Source of the DNA: Actinomycetota bacterium
GTDB lineage: Bacteria; Actinomycetota; Thermoleophilia; Solirubrobacterales; JACPNS01
Assembly: GCA_016213645.1 (NCBI GenBank)
Contig: JACQZY010000002.1
Span: forward strand, 1-64,000
Length of the DNA: 64,000 bases
Direction of reading: 5' to 3'
Both the position numbers and the translations under genes were made by a program. Below are positions 8,213-17,353 of this stretch, in pieces; positions within the stretch are counted from its first letter, which is position 1; every line of letters begins with the position of its first letter. A model generated the notes under the pieces. The model was not told the DNA's origin, made no database searches, and worked only from the letters and a program-made list of their open reading frames with translations.

Positions 8213-9433
8213 GTGACCTCAGGCACCCGATACGCCTACCTGGACAACATCAAGATCCTGCTCGTGTGCGGAGTGATCGCGATGCATGTGAGCATCACGT
8301 ATGGATTTGACGGCAGCTGGTATTTGGAGTCCTATGGGCAGATGTCTGATTTCACGATTAAAGCGCTGACGCTGGTGATGGGCGCGGGATGGCTATTCGG
8401 TTTGGGGCTGTTTTTCCTGATCGCGGGACGATTGACCGGGCCATCGCTGGATCACAAGGGGGCGGCGCGATTCGTACGCGAGCGATTGATTCGGATCGGA
8501 ACGCCGATCGTGGTTTACATGTTCACCGTTTCGCCTGTGTTGGAATACGTCGCGTTTCGCGAAAACGAGGGTGGCACGATGGATATCTGGCCATTCGTAA
8601 GCGAACAGGTGTGGCGTTTGGCACCGGGGCCGACTTGGTTTCTGGAGGCGCTGCTTTTGTTCTCGCTCGGATATGCAGGGCTGTTCACGCTGGAAGCCCG
8701 GCACAGCGGCAAGCGAAGTAGCCCGCGGAAAGGTCGGCACGAACGCGGCCAGCAGCGCGGGCGCACTCCCGCGAACGGCGACGCGCCGCTTCGCGGATCG
8801 ATGATCGCGGCCACAGCCGGGGCGATCGCCTTTTGCTCGTTCTGCGCCCACCTCGCCTTTCCGATCGGCGAAGAGCAGTTTCATGTACAGCTCGGCATGT
8901 TTCCGCAATACATTGCGATGTTCGCGCTTGGCGTGGCCGCGGGACGACGCGGCTGGCTGGAGACGATTTCGCCGCGCATGCAATGGCGATGCGGTGCCGC
9001 GGGCGTTGCCGGCATCCTCGTGTTCGCGGCGTCGATCACGCTGGGCGGGTTTTTTGACAGCGACAAAAAGGCCGAGCTGTTCGCGGGCGGTTTGCACTGG
9101 CAGGCGTCGCTGGCGTCGCTGACAGAAGGTGTGATCGCGGTATGCATATCGCTTTGGGCGGTGTCCCACTTTCGCCGCCGCTACAACACCTTGCGACCGC
9201 TCGCGGCGCGCATGGCACCATCCGCTTACGGGGCGTTCGTGCTGCATCCGCCGGTGATTGTGGGCCTGGCGTTCGCGCTCGCCCCACTACCGGGGCCGGA
9301 TGAGATCAAATTCGTGACCCTGCTGACGACAGGCATTGCGGGCGCGTTCGCCTTGGCCTCGATCTTGTCACGATGGACACCGGCCGCACGCGTGATAGGC
9401 GCGTCGACGACTGTGCGCGTCGGCCCGGGTTGA
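8213..9433 (+). CDS. Membrane acyltransferase, acyltransferase-3 family
   Basis: The open frame runs through tRNA-Tyr, so the true start must lie after 8156. GTG at 8213 gives 406 residues beginning VTSGTRYAYLDNIKILLVCG; GTG at 8177 is an alternative. The opening YLDN(I/L)K followed by a helix containing AMHVSITYG is the signature of the acyltransferase-3/OpgC-like family. About ten hydrophobic segments follow, with a basic loop at about residues 160-195. The family transfers acyl groups to sugars or surface polymers at the membrane; the substrate here is unknown. It stands alone between the tRNA and convergent pdxH. Confidence 0.85.
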   Translation: MTSGTRYAYLDNIKILLVCGVIAMHVSITYGFDGSWYLESYGQMSDFTIKALTLVMGAGWLFGLGLFFLIAGRLTGPSLDHKGAARFVRERLIRIGTPIVVYMFTVSPVLEYVAFRENEGGTMDIWPFVSEQVWRLAPGPTWFLEALLLFSLGYAGLFTLEARHSGKRSSPRKGRHERGQQRGRTPANGDAPLRGSMIAATAGAIAFCSFCAHLAFPIGEEQFHVQLGMFPQYIAMFALGVAAGRRGWLETISPRMQWRCGAAGVAGILVFAASITLGGFFDSDKKAELFAGGLHWQASLASLTEGVIAVCISLWAVSHFRRRYNTLRPLAARMAPSAYGAFVLHPPVIVGLAFALAPLPGPDEIKFVTLLTTGIAGAFALASILSRWTPAARVIGASTTVRVGPG

Positions 9434-9475
9434 CTTCCGCGCCACGAGAATCGCCGCACGCGCCGACGGCTCGCC

Positions 9476-10129
9476 CTACGGCTGCAATCGGCGCCAGTGC
9501 CAGCTTTCGCCAAGCTTGACGTACTCGAGTCGGCGATGCAGGCGGTTGTCGCCGCCCTGCCAAAACTCGATGCGTTCGGGCAACAGGCGGTAGCCGGTCC
9601 AGCGGACCGGGCGCTCGATCGGGCGGCCCGCCGCGACTATGCGCTGAACCTCGGCGTTGAGCACGTTTTCGTCGGTAAGTTCGCCGTCTTGGTGCGAGGC
9701 CGCGGCACCGGCGCGCGAGGCCAGCGGCCGCTCGTCGAACAGCGCGTCCGACTCCACGGGGTCGACCGGGGCGACCGGACCCGCGAAGTGCAGCTGCTGG
9801 CGCAGCTCTTGCCAGTAGAAGCTGGCGGCGGCGCGAGGGTTGGCGGCCAGGTCGGTGCCCTTGCGGCTGACCGTCTGACCCACAAACAAAAGTCCGCGAT
9901 CGTCAAAACCCTTCAGCAGCACGTAGCGGTTTGACGGCATGCCACTTGCGTCGGCGGTGGCCAATGAAAAGTCACCGGCCTCTCGCACACCCTGCTCAAT
10001 CGCACGGCTGATCCACTGCGCGGCAAGTGCGATCGGATCTGCCGGTGGCACGTTGAACTCCGGCAGGTCGCCCACGCCGGCGCCGGTCACGGCCGAAAGT
10101 GAGATGCGGGAAAGGTCCATTACGAGCAT
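9476..10129 (-). CDS. pdxH: Pyridoxamine 5'-phosphate oxidase
   Basis: The 217-residue length matches PdxH. Family blocks appear in order: MPSNRYVLLKGFDDRGLLFV (substrate and FMN contacts), SRKGTDLAANPRAAASFYW, ELRQQLHFAG, RPVRWTGYRLLPERIEFWQG, NRLHRRLEY and the C-terminal WHWRRLQP. It oxidises pyridoxamine or pyridoxine 5'-phosphate to pyridoxal 5'-phosphate using FMN and oxygen in the cytoplasm. The canonical GGY near the end is TGY here. An in-frame ATG at 10120 is an alternative start. It is transcribed from its own unit after the SDR gene. Confidence 0.93.
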   Translation of the reverse strand: MLVMDLSRISLSAVTGAGVGDLPEFNVPPADPIALAAQWISRAIEQGVREAGDFSLATADASGMPSNRYVLLKGFDDRGLLFVGQTVSRKGTDLAANPRAAASFYWQELRQQLHFAGPVAPVDPVESDALFDERPLASRAGAAASHQDGELTDENVLNAEVQRIVAAGRPIERPVRWTGYRLLPERIEFWQGGDNRLHRRLEYVKLGESWHWRRLQP

Positions 10130-10178
10130 TGTGACGCGTCACCGCGACGCGATCGTCGGGAGATGCGGCGAGTGGGCG

Positions 10179-11033
10179 TCAGCGCCCTGCGGGAAACAGC
10201 AGCTTGAAGACCCGGCGATTGAGTGCCTGGTAGGCGCGCGGCGAGATCCGTTTGACGATCCACATCGGCATCACCTGGTGATACGGCGAGGGCTGGATGA
10301 TGCGCTTGTGCTTGACGCCGTCCAACGCCTGCCGCGCGACGACGTCGGGCGAGGTGCCGCGCTTGCGATAGAAGTCGACCAGCTTGTCCTGCCTGGCGCC
10401 GATGCGGCCGCGCATCGTGGAGTCCTTCACGATCGCCGTGTCGATGATGCCGGGGCAGAGTGCGGTCACGCGAATGCCGCGCGAGCCAAGCTCCGCGTCC
10501 AGCGCCTCGCTCATGCCCACCACCGCGGCCTTGGTGGTGGCGTAGACCGCCATGCCTGCGCTGGGCGTGAGCCCCGCCATCGACGCGGTGTTGAGCACAT
10601 GCGAGTCGCGACCTTGTTCGAGCATGCGCGGGACAAACGCCTGCATCATGTATGCGAAGCCCATCAGGTTGACGCCGATCACGCGGCGCCAGTCCTCGAT
10701 CGTCGTGTCCTCGATCGGCGCGCCGTGGCCGATGCCGGCGTTGCTGTGCAGCAGGTCCACGGCGGAATCCTCGGCAAAGACCGCCGCCGCGAATACCTCC
10801 ACGGCGTCGGCATCGGTGGTGTCAAGCGTGTGGGCCACGGCATCGCCACCGGTCAGGCGGATCTCGTCGCGGACTTTCTCTACCGACTCGGCGTTGATGT
10901 CTGCCAGATGCACCTTGGCGCCACGCTGCGCCAGTAGCTTCGCGGTTGAGCGGCCGATGCCGCTTCCCGCGCCGGTGACGACGGCGATCTTGCCCGCGTA
11001 GTCGCGCTGCTGCAATGAACCGGCGGTGGCCAT
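10179..11033 (-). CDS. Short-chain dehydrogenase/reductase
   Basis: Start at 11033 (MATAGSLQQ) is favoured by AGGA nine bases upstream. The protein has the Rossmann motif TGAGSGIG at about residues 20-27, the HSNAGIG block (NNAG equivalent), a serine in NTASMAG, and the catalytic YATTK. PGIIDTAI follows. The C-terminal extension (YHQVMPMWIVKRISPRAYQ) resembles SDRs acting on hydrophobic or membrane-associated substrates. It is a NAD(P)-dependent oxidoreductase of unknown substrate. It lies between rpoD and pdxH on the same strand. Confidence 0.85.
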   Translation of the reverse strand: MATAGSLQQRDYAGKIAVVTGAGSGIGRSTAKLLAQRGAKVHLADINAESVEKVRDEIRLTGGDAVAHTLDTTDADAVEVFAAAVFAEDSAVDLLHSNAGIGHGAPIEDTTIEDWRRVIGVNLMGFAYMMQAFVPRMLEQGRDSHVLNTASMAGLTPSAGMAVYATTKAAVVGMSEALDAELGSRGIRVTALCPGIIDTAIVKDSTMRGRIGARQDKLVDFYRKRGTSPDVVARQALDGVKHKRIIQPSPYHQVMPMWIVKRISPRAYQALNRRVFKLLFPAGR

Positions 11034-11132
11034 GCGGGCAATCCTATGACGCATGGACCGCCGTCGCTGCGTTCGGTGACTTCGACGAGCGAGAGACGGC
11101 CGCGCGCGGGCGCGTCGTCGCGTCGTCGCGTG

Positions 11133-12278
11133 TTACATATTGCGCAGCGCGATCGTCTCTGGGAGACGCTTGAGCTGCTTCAAAGAGCTGTGTTCGATCT
11201 GACGGACTCGTTCGCGGGTGAGGCCAAGCTCGGTGGCCACCTCGTCCAGCGTGGCCGGCTTGCGGCCGTCCAAGCCGTAACGCATCTCGATCACGCGGCG
11301 ATCGCGGTCCGACAGCATCGACAACGCGCGCCAAACAGTCTCGCGTTGAATGCTTTCGGCGGCGGCCTCGTCCGGCGACTCGGCGGTCTTGTCTTCGACC
11401 AGGTCGATCAGCTCGCTGTCCTCCTGGTCGCCGACCGACTTCTCCAGCGACACCGGCTGCTGGCTGAAGCGCATCAGCTCGCGCACCTCGGTGACCGGCC
11501 ACTTCAACTCGGAGGCGATCTCGTGCGGCTCGGGCTCGCGGCCCAGCTTCTGCACGAGCTGGCGCTCCATGTTGGTGATTGTGTTCAGCCGCTCGACCAT
11601 GTGCACCGGAATGCGGATCGTGCGCGCCTTGTCGGCGACGGCGCGGCTGACGGCCTGGCGGATCCACCAGGTCGCGTACGTAGAAAACTTGTAACCCCGG
11701 CGGTAGTCGAACTTCTCGACTGCGCGGATCAGGCCAAGCGAACCCTCTTGGATCAGGTCCAGCAAGGTAAGTCCACGGCCGACGTGGTTCTTGGCAATGC
11801 TCACGACGAGGCGCAGGTTGGCCTCCACCATGTGCTGCTTGGCGGAGTCGTCGCCGCGCTCGATCCGCTTGGCCAGCTCTACCTCTTGCTCGGCGGTGAG
11901 TAGTTCCACGCGACCGATCGAGCGCAGGTACAGACGCAGCGAGTCCACGCTGGCGTCGGTGATGAACTCCTCTTGGGCGGCCTTGGCCTTCGCCTTGGGC
12001 ACGGAAGCCTTGACCTCGGTCTCGACCTCGCTGGGTCCTTCGGAGCCGCCGGTCAGTTCGATGCCCTGCTCGGTGAGGTCGGTGCGCAACTCTTGAATTT
12101 GCTCGGGCGTGAGTTCGGCGTCGATCTGCGTCTCGATCTCCTCGATCGACACATATCCGCGGTCACGGCCGGTCGCGATCAGGTCCTCGATGTCGCCAAT
12201 TCCGGAACCCTCGGGGGCGTCGTCGGTCGGCCCGTTCTCGGAGTCTGGAATATCGCCCGCGCGATCCGGCTGTGCCAT
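11133..12278 (-). CDS. rpoD: RNA polymerase primary-type sigma factor
   Basis: I place the start at 12278 (MAQPDRAG), which has AAAGGG nine bases upstream; the open frame extends to 12386. The 381-residue protein contains a short acidic region 1.1-like start, then region 1.2 ([20 protein letters not shown]), region 2 ([56 protein letters not shown]), region 3 (IRIPVHMVE) and region 4 ([10 protein letters not shown] and [12 protein letters not shown]). All promoter-contact residues of a group 1 or 2 sigma-70 are present. It directs RNA polymerase to -35/-10 promoters. A SigB-like paralogue elsewhere cannot be excluded, but sequence and context favour the housekeeping factor. Confidence 0.93.
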   Translation of the reverse strand: MAQPDRAGDIPDSENGPTDDAPEGSGIGDIEDLIATGRDRGYVSIEEIETQIDAELTPEQIQELRTDLTEQGIELTGGSEGPSEVETEVKASVPKAKAKAAQEEFITDASVDSLRLYLRSIGRVELLTAEQEVELAKRIERGDDSAKQHMVEANLRLVVSIAKNHVGRGLTLLDLIQEGSLGLIRAVEKFDYRRGYKFSTYATWWIRQAVSRAVADKARTIRIPVHMVERLNTITNMERQLVQKLGREPEPHEIASELKWPVTEVRELMRFSQQPVSLEKSVGDQEDSELIDLVEDKTAESPDEAAAESIQRETVWRALSMLSDRDRRVIEMRYGLDGRKPATLDEVATELGLTRERVRQIEHSSLKQLKRLPETIALRNM

Positions 12279-12357
12279 GGCATCCATCCCTTTCAGTAAC
12301 CCGCCCACGATGCGATGGCTGCGCTTAGAACCACCGCGAAAATCGAAAGCTAGCAAG

Positions 12358-12386
12358 AGTGTAGGCCCGGCGGTGAAGCACGGCAA
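12358..12386 (-). promoter_or_regulatory. Sigma-70-type promoter of rpoD
   Basis: On the minus strand TTGCCG (-35, 12386-12381) and TACACT (-10, 12363-12358) are separated by 17 bases. Transcription would start near 12350 and give a leader of about 70 bases before the rpoD ATG. This is the best consensus promoter in the gap between the divergent genes rpoD and folE2. Confidence 0.6.
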
Positions 12387-12441
12387 CGGCCCTGGAAATC
12401 AAATGGTTTTTCGTCCAGTGTTTACGTGCCGGTGGTGATAT

Positions 12442-12543
12442 GGCGGCGCGTGCGGTGCTGCGCGTGCCTTGGATTGGCGGCGCGTGCGGTGCTGCGCGTG
12501 CCTTGGATTGGCGGTGCGTGCGGCGCTGCGCGTGCTGTGGATT
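12442..12543. repeat. Three tandem 34-bp units upstream of folE2
   Basis: Units at 12442, 12476 and 12510 begin GGCGGCGCGTGCGGTGCTGC and end TTGGATT. The first two are identical, the third has four changes, and a partial fourth begins at 12544. The array fills much of the divergent rpoD/folE2 gap (12279-12597) and ends 54 bases before the folE2 start, so it lies where a promoter or operator would be expected. Confidence 0.85.
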
Positions 12544-12597
12544 GGCGGCGCGTCGCGAGTGATGCAGGCGGCTTTTCGTACCGCTATCGTCGGAGTA

Positions 12598-13677
12598 ATG
12601 AACCCATCCGGCGAGGGCCCCACCACCGCCACAGATTCTCCCGCGGCCCCGGCGCCCGCCGCCCCGGCGCCCGCAACCGGCGCGCATGAAGCCGCCATCG
12701 CTCCGCGCCGCGACGTGCAGGCCGAGCGGCCGCGCGTGATGGCGACGCTCTCACGCGTGGGCGTGACCAACGTGGAGAAGGTCGTGCGCGTTGCCGCCAA
12801 CGGCCACGAAAATCTCTTTCACGCCAAGCTCAACTGCTTTGTCGACCTCGCCGCCGCGCAGAAGGGCGTGCACATGTCGCGCTTCGAGGAGATCGTCAAT
12901 GAGGCGATCGACGAAGTTGTGCTGCGCGAGGCCTTTCGCGCGGAGGTATTGGCGGGGCACATAGCCGAGCTCGTGCGCGAACGCCAGGGCGGGGCGCGAG
13001 CCGAGGTCTCAATTGAGGCGCGCTACCCGGAGCACAAGCCCGCGCCCGTCAGTGGCGCCCGCACGCAAGAGATTTACACGATGTTCGGCACTGCCGTGGC
13101 CAGCGGCGCGGGCACGCGCCGCCTGGTGGGTGTGCGCGCTCAGGGCATGACGGCCTGCCCGTGCGCGCAGGAGCTGGTGGCCGAGCGTTCGCACGCGCGT
13201 CTGACAGAACGCGGCTACAGCGAGCAGCAGATCGCCGAGATCTTCGACTCCGTGCCGATCGCCACGCACAACCAGCGCGGCATGGCCACGCTTCATGTGG
13301 GCTGTCCGGAGGCGTACGCGGGCGACATCGAGGCCGAGACCCTGCTGAAGATCGCCGAAGCGTCGATGAGCTCGGAGATTTACGAGCTGATGAAACGCGC
13401 CGACGAAGTTGAAGTCGTGGAGAAGGCACACCGCCGCCCGCGCTTTGTTGAGGACTGTGTGCGTGAGATGATCGCCGGCGTGATCGCCGAGTACGGCGAC
13501 TCGCTGGGCACCGACGCCTTTGTGTTCGCTCGCCAGGAGAACCTGGAGACGATCCACCAGCACAACGTGGTGGCCGAGCGTTACGGCTTGATCACCGAGA
13601 TCGCGCGCGAGCTGGCCGAAGACGGGGCCGAGTCAGCGCGTCACGTGACCACGCGCGAGTGGTTGGAACAGCGCTGA
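12598..13677 (+). CDS. folE2: GTP cyclohydrolase I, FolE2 type
   Basis: The start at 12598 gives 359 residues with a Pro/Ala-rich leader of about 45 residues. The conserved block then begins: VGVTNVEKVV, HAKLNCFVDLAAAQKGVHMS (COG1469 signature), and MTACPCAQELV, whose cysteines sit at the metal and active site. IATHNQRGMATLHVG and YELMKRADE with FVEDCVREM complete the family pattern. The enzyme converts GTP to 7,8-dihydroneopterin triphosphate, the first step of folate synthesis, and can use metals other than zinc. Divergent from rpoD; convergent with pgsA. Confidence 0.92.
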   Translation: MNPSGEGPTTATDSPAAPAPAAPAPATGAHEAAIAPRRDVQAERPRVMATLSRVGVTNVEKVVRVAANGHENLFHAKLNCFVDLAAAQKGVHMSRFEEIVNEAIDEVVLREAFRAEVLAGHIAELVRERQGGARAEVSIEARYPEHKPAPVSGARTQEIYTMFGTAVASGAGTRRLVGVRAQGMTACPCAQELVAERSHARLTERGYSEQQIAEIFDSVPIATHNQRGMATLHVGCPEAYAGDIEAETLLKIAEASMSSEIYELMKRADEVEVVEKAHRRPRFVEDCVREMIAGVIAEYGDSLGTDAFVFARQENLETIHQHNVVAERYGLITEIARELAEDGAESARHVTTREWLEQR

Positions 13678-13705
13678 CGGTCCGGCTGATTGTGCGCGCG
13701 GCATA

Positions 13706-13765
13706 GCGGGCCACGGTCCGGCGGGCCACGGTCCGACGGGGCACGGTGCGGCGGGCCACGGTGCG
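13706..13765. repeat. Four tandem 15-bp units between folE2 and pgsA
   Basis: Units start at 13706, 13721, 13736 and 13751, consensus GCGGGCCACGGTCCG. The first two are identical and the others differ by one to three bases. It fills the 93-base gap between the two convergent gene ends. No T-tract accompanies it. Confidence 0.85.
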
Positions 13766-13770
13766 GCGAG

Positions 13771-14313
13771 TCATTCCCCGCCTGGCGGGTCCACTCGCTT
13801 CTGCACGTTGACGAAGTAATCCAGGCCCGTGAGCACGGTCACGCCGACCATGAACCAGACCAGCGCGTCCACCCAATCCGCCGGCGCGGCCACGATCACC
13901 ATCAGCACCGCGAACGACTGCACGACCGTCTTCAGCTTGCCGTACTGACTGGCGCTGATCACGCGGCCGTCCTCGGCCACCACCATGCGCAGCGCGCTGA
14001 CGGCGAATTCGCGCGCCAGCACGATCGCGGTTGCGATCCAGCTCAGACGGTCCAGCGACGACAGCGTCACCAGCGTGGTGGTGATCAGCAGCTTGTCCGC
14101 GATCGGGTCCATCACCTTGCCGAACGTGGTCACGAGGTTGCGCGAGCGCGCGAGGTAGCCGTCGAACCAGTCGGTCGCGCCCGCCACCGCGAACGCCACG
14201 GCGGCGGCGGCGTCGCCCGCATCCGTCTCTTTGAGCAGCGCAAGCAGCACCACCGGCACAAGCAGAACGCGCACCAGCGTCAACGCATTCGGCAGATTCA
14301 GCTGTGTGCGCAT
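13771..14313 (-). CDS. pgsA: CDP-diacylglycerol-glycerol-3-phosphate 3-phosphatidyltransferase
   Basis: The start at 14313 (MRTQLNLPNALTLVRVLLVP) gives 180 residues, the usual PgsA length; the frame further upstream is not protein-like. The CDP-alcohol phosphotransferase motif DGx2ARx8Gx3Dx3D is complete: DGYLARSRNLVTTFGKVMD then PIAD, at about residues 48-71. Four to six membrane helices surround it. It makes phosphatidylglycerol phosphate in the cytoplasmic membrane, the precursor of phosphatidylglycerol and cardiolipin. It is divergent from the ThpR gene, 52 bases apart. Confidence 0.92.
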   Translation of the reverse strand: MRTQLNLPNALTLVRVLLVPVVLLALLKETDAGDAAAAVAFAVAGATDWFDGYLARSRNLVTTFGKVMDPIADKLLITTTLVTLSSLDRLSWIATAIVLAREFAVSALRMVVAEDGRVISASQYGKLKTVVQSFAVLMVIVAAPADWVDALVWFMVGVTVLTGLDYFVNVQKRVDPPGGE

Positions 14314-14365
14314 CGCGAGCCGATCATATGCGGCCGACGGGGGAAAGTTGTGGCAGACTGACGGC

Positions 14366-14986
14366 GTGACCGGTCGGCCGAAGGACCGCCTCAAAAACCC
14401 GCGCGCACGGCTGTTCGTGGCGCTCGACCTGCCCGAGGCGGCCGGGGTGACTCTCTCGACGTGGCAGCGCGAGCTCTGTGCCGCGGCCGGGCGCGACCTG
14501 CGGCCGCTGCGCGCCGACGCCCTGCATGTGACGCTCGCGTTCATCGGCTACCGCGCCGAACGCGACGTGGAGGCGATTGCGGCGGGGGTATCCGCGGTAC
14601 TCGGCGGAGGTGGCGCCACTCTGGAGTTCAGGTCCGAGATTGCCCCGCGGCCGACACGGAGACCAAAGCTTTACGCCGCCCCGCTGGCGCCGCTCGACGA
14701 TCTGATGGATCTACGCGCGGCGGTCGCGCGCGAGCTCTCAAACCGCAAGCTGTTCAAAGACGAGCGCCGCGAGTTTTGGCCGCACGTCACGCTTTGCCGC
14801 GTGAAGTCCTCGGCGCGCGACCATCGCGCGCCCGCCGAGCTGCCGCCCGCGCCGGCTCCGTTGACTCGCGGGCAATTCGCCGCCGGGGCGGTCACGCTCT
14901 ATCGCTCACATCTGGAGCCGGCGGGTGCGCGGTACGAAGCTCTCGCGCGCTTCGCCCTGCCCGGCGAAGTCAGCGCACCAGACTGA
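14366..14986 (+). CDS. thpR: RNA 2',3'-cyclic phosphodiesterase (LigT/ThpR family)
   Basis: GTG at 14366 (VTGRPKDRL) gives 206 residues. The two 2H-phosphoesterase motifs are present: HVTLAFIGY at about residue 53 and HVTLCRVK at about 140. RLFVALDLPEAA opens the fold, as in ThpR proteins. The enzyme opens 2',3'-cyclic phosphates on RNA ends; the cellular substrate is usually unclear. The stop falls within the 3' end of the convergent subtilase gene, a 17-base overlap. Start codon choice is moderate because the frame is open further upstream. Confidence 0.88.
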   Translation: MTGRPKDRLKNPRARLFVALDLPEAAGVTLSTWQRELCAAAGRDLRPLRADALHVTLAFIGYRAERDVEAIAAGVSAVLGGGGATLEFRSEIAPRPTRRPKLYAAPLAPLDDLMDLRAAVARELSNRKLFKDERREFWPHVTLCRVKSSARDHRAPAELPPAPAPLTRGQFAAGAVTLYRSHLEPAGARYEALARFALPGEVSAPD

Positions 14987-16946
14987 TGCGGAACGATCTC
15001 GGTCCCGTGCGGTTACCCGCGGCGTCGGCCACCGACACGGTGACAAACACGCCGACGCGGCCCCGGTTGGCGAGTGCGCTGCGCACGCGCCGCAGGGTCG
15101 CGCCTGTGAAGCTGATCTGCACGTTGCGCGCAATTCCGGGTCGACCGGTGTAGCGGCGCGTCACTGAGCGCAAACCGCGCACGTTTGGCCGCGCGCGCAC
15201 CGTGATCGCACAGTCCTCTCCGCAGATCACCTCCAGCGAGACGCGGCCGGTAGAGGTCATGCGGACCGTGCGCGGGCCGACCACCCGCAGGTCTGGTGGC
15301 CGTGTGTCTAGTCCGGTAGATCCAGGCACGTCTGGCACCGTGGTCGTGCCCCCGCCGGTACCCGTACCTGTCGGGGGCGGTGGAGTGACGGGCCAGCCGG
15401 GCGCCGGAGGAGTCGCCGACGCCGTCAAGGCTCTGTTTACGTTCAGACGGCCACCGAAGCCGACTTTCCCGGAGAGTGACGCCAGTTGATCGGTGTTCTG
15501 CACGATCACGGATTTCACCTGTGACGACTCCAGCGACGGATGCGCCGACCAGATCAGCGAAACGGCGCCCGCCACATACGGGGTGGCCATCGAGGTGCCG
15601 TCCATGTACTGGTAGTCGGAGTCGCCGCCGGCCGCCGGGTCGGACGTGCTGGGGATCGTGCTCAGCACGGCTTTGCCAGGCGCGGCGATGTCTACCGAGT
15701 CGTAGCCGAAGTCGCTTCCGAGTACGCCGGAATAGGTCGCGAGGTTGTCGTTCCAGTCGGTCGCCGCCACGCAGATCACGTTTGGTTCGCCGATGTCACA
15801 CGGGTACTGATGGCTGGCGCCGCTTGAGTCGTTGTGGTTGCGTGCACCGTTTCCGGCCGCGAATACAAACAGCGCCTGCGGATTGGCGGTGATGATCGCC
15901 TGCATACCGGGCGACGGCGACGGACCGCTGAAACTGCCGTTGATCACTCGCACGCCGTGATCGATCGCGTAGCTGAAAGCTGCTTCGATCGCGCCAAAGC
16001 TGAAATATCCGCGTTCGTCGGCGGCCCGCAAGGGCATGATCTTCGCTCCGGGATTGACGCCGGCTATCCCTTTCAGGTTGTTGCCGACCGCGGCGGCCAC
16101 GCCCGCCACGTGCGTGCCGTGATCTTCGGGATCTTTGGGATTGTTGTCTGGCGGCAGGCGGGTGTCGTCCAACGGATTTGACGGAGTCCCGTTGTCATCC
16201 AGGTCGCCGATGAAGTCCCAGCCGCGCAGGTCGTCCACGTAGACGGGCGAGCTGCCGTCAAAGCTTGTGTAGGGGTCATCGTCCACGGAAGCCGTGCCAC
16301 TGCTTTCGGTGGCGTTGGACCAGATGTTCGCCGCGAGATCCTGGTGCTGCCAGGCCACGCCGGTGTCCACGATCGCGATCGGCTCCGTGCCACTCGCAAA
16401 CTGGTTCCAGGCCTCCGGGGCGTCGATGTCGGCGTCGTCGAGACCAGCCAAAGACTGGCCCTCGGGGCAGACGCCGGCAACCGGCGCCACCATGCAGGCG
16501 AAGGCCTGACCGTGGTTGTCCAGACCCCAGACGTTTTGGCCGACGATGTACGGATCGTTGAGCGCGGCCTTTGTGTAGACGCCGGGCGGTTCCACGAACG
16601 ACACATCCCCGTCGGCGCGCAACACCGCGACGGTGGCGGCGATCGACTGCCCGGCCGGCACGATCACCTGCTGCAGGCCCGGAGCGGCAAGTGAAGCCCG
16701 CGCCTGCACGTTCGCGTTCTGACGGCTGTCGGCGCGATCGGCGGCGTCGGCGCCTGGTTCGAACCCCACAGTCAGCATGCGGTCGTAAGGCGTTGGCGCA
16801 TTGGCCCGAGCGGCCGGCGCGAGCAGCGACATCGCGATCAGCACCGAGCAAACGAGCGCCACGAGCGGCAAAAGAGTTGCCGCCTCCATGGCCGCCAATG
16901 CGTCGGCGTGCCTCGCGAAAAGGCGTGGGTGCGAAGGTCTTTGCAT
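14970..16946 (-). CDS. Secreted subtilisin-like serine protease (S8)
   Basis: The start is uncertain: ATG at 16946 gives MQRPSHPRLFARHAD before a strong hydrophobic segment (LLPLVALVCSVLIAMSLL) and an AxA-type cleavage site; ATG at 16889 would start just before it. A short propeptide-like region follows. The catalytic triad is complete: Asp in IAIVDTGVAWQHQD, His in DHGTHVAGVAAAVG and Ser in DGTSMATPYVAGA. After the protease domain comes a Pro/Gly/Thr linker and a C-terminal beta domain of about 110 residues with ICGEDCAITVRARP. It is an exported protease, perhaps cell-wall associated; the substrate is unknown. Cysteine pairs suggest disulfides. Confidence 0.9.
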   Translation of the reverse strand: MQRPSHPRLFARHADALAAMEAATLLPLVALVCSVLIAMSLLAPAARANAPTPYDRMLTVGFEPGADAADRADSRQNANVQARASLAAPGLQQVIVPAGQSIAATVAVLRADGDVSFVEPPGVYTKAALNDPYIVGQNVWGLDNHGQAFACMVAPVAGVCPEGQSLAGLDDADIDAPEAWNQFASGTEPIAIVDTGVAWQHQDLAANIWSNATESSGTASVDDDPYTSFDGSSPVYVDDLRGWDFIGDLDDNGTPSNPLDDTRLPPDNNPKDPEDHGTHVAGVAAAVGNNLKGIAGVNPGAKIMPLRAADERGYFSFGAIEAAFSYAIDHGVRVINGSFSGPSPSPGMQAIITANPQALFVFAAGNGARNHNDSSGASHQYPCDIGEPNVICVAATDWNDNLATYSGVLGSDFGYDSVDIAAPGKAVLSTIPSTSDPAAGGDSDYQYMDGTSMATPYVAGAVSLIWSAHPSLESSQVKSVIVQNTDQLASLSGKVGFGGRLNVNRALTASATPPAPGWPVTPPPPTGTGTGGGTTTVPDVPGSTGLDTRPPDLRVVGPRTVRMTSTGRVSLEVICGEDCAITVRARPNVRGLRSVTRRYTGRPGIARNVQISFTGATLRRVRSALANRGRVGVFVTVSVADAAGNRTGPRSFRISLVR

Positions 16947-17353
16947 TACCCCTTGATTGCGCGGCTGCCCGTCGGCGGCCACACGGGTCGGTGGGATCGG
17001 TGCGCTACCACGATGCGCGGAGATCCCTGTATCTGTGGTATCGACCGGTAATTGCGCGGTCTGAAGCTGCGTTTCCCTCCTCGGGCAAGGGTTCGGTTTG
17101 AACGCCGACTGCCGGTTTCGACGCGCCGGAAGCACGCTCGGATGCGCACTCAACTAACAGTCTGCCGGATGCACGGAAATATTTTTGCGGTCGCATCGGG
17201 CGTTGGTCCAGACCGCGCGGACGGCTCGATCAAAAAACACACTCGGGATTGTGAAAACCGCGTATCTCAATTCCGACCGCAAAACTAGGTGATACAGGCC
17301 CAGATCGGCTACCCTTCCCGCCTCAAACCGAAACGATCCGTACGAGGTATTCG
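16947..17353. other. Divergent gap between subtilase and transhydrogenase genes
   Basis: This 407-base stretch should hold the promoters of both divergent units. I see no convincing open frame, hairpin or consensus promoter. ACGAGG before 17354 is a plausible ribosome-binding site for pntAA. Confidence 0.4.

Noticed and set aside
12279-12386. Upstream start of the sigma factor at 12386 (36 extra residues)
   Set aside because: The extra part overlaps the rpoD promoter and lacks region 1.1 features; AAAGGG is correctly placed for 12278.
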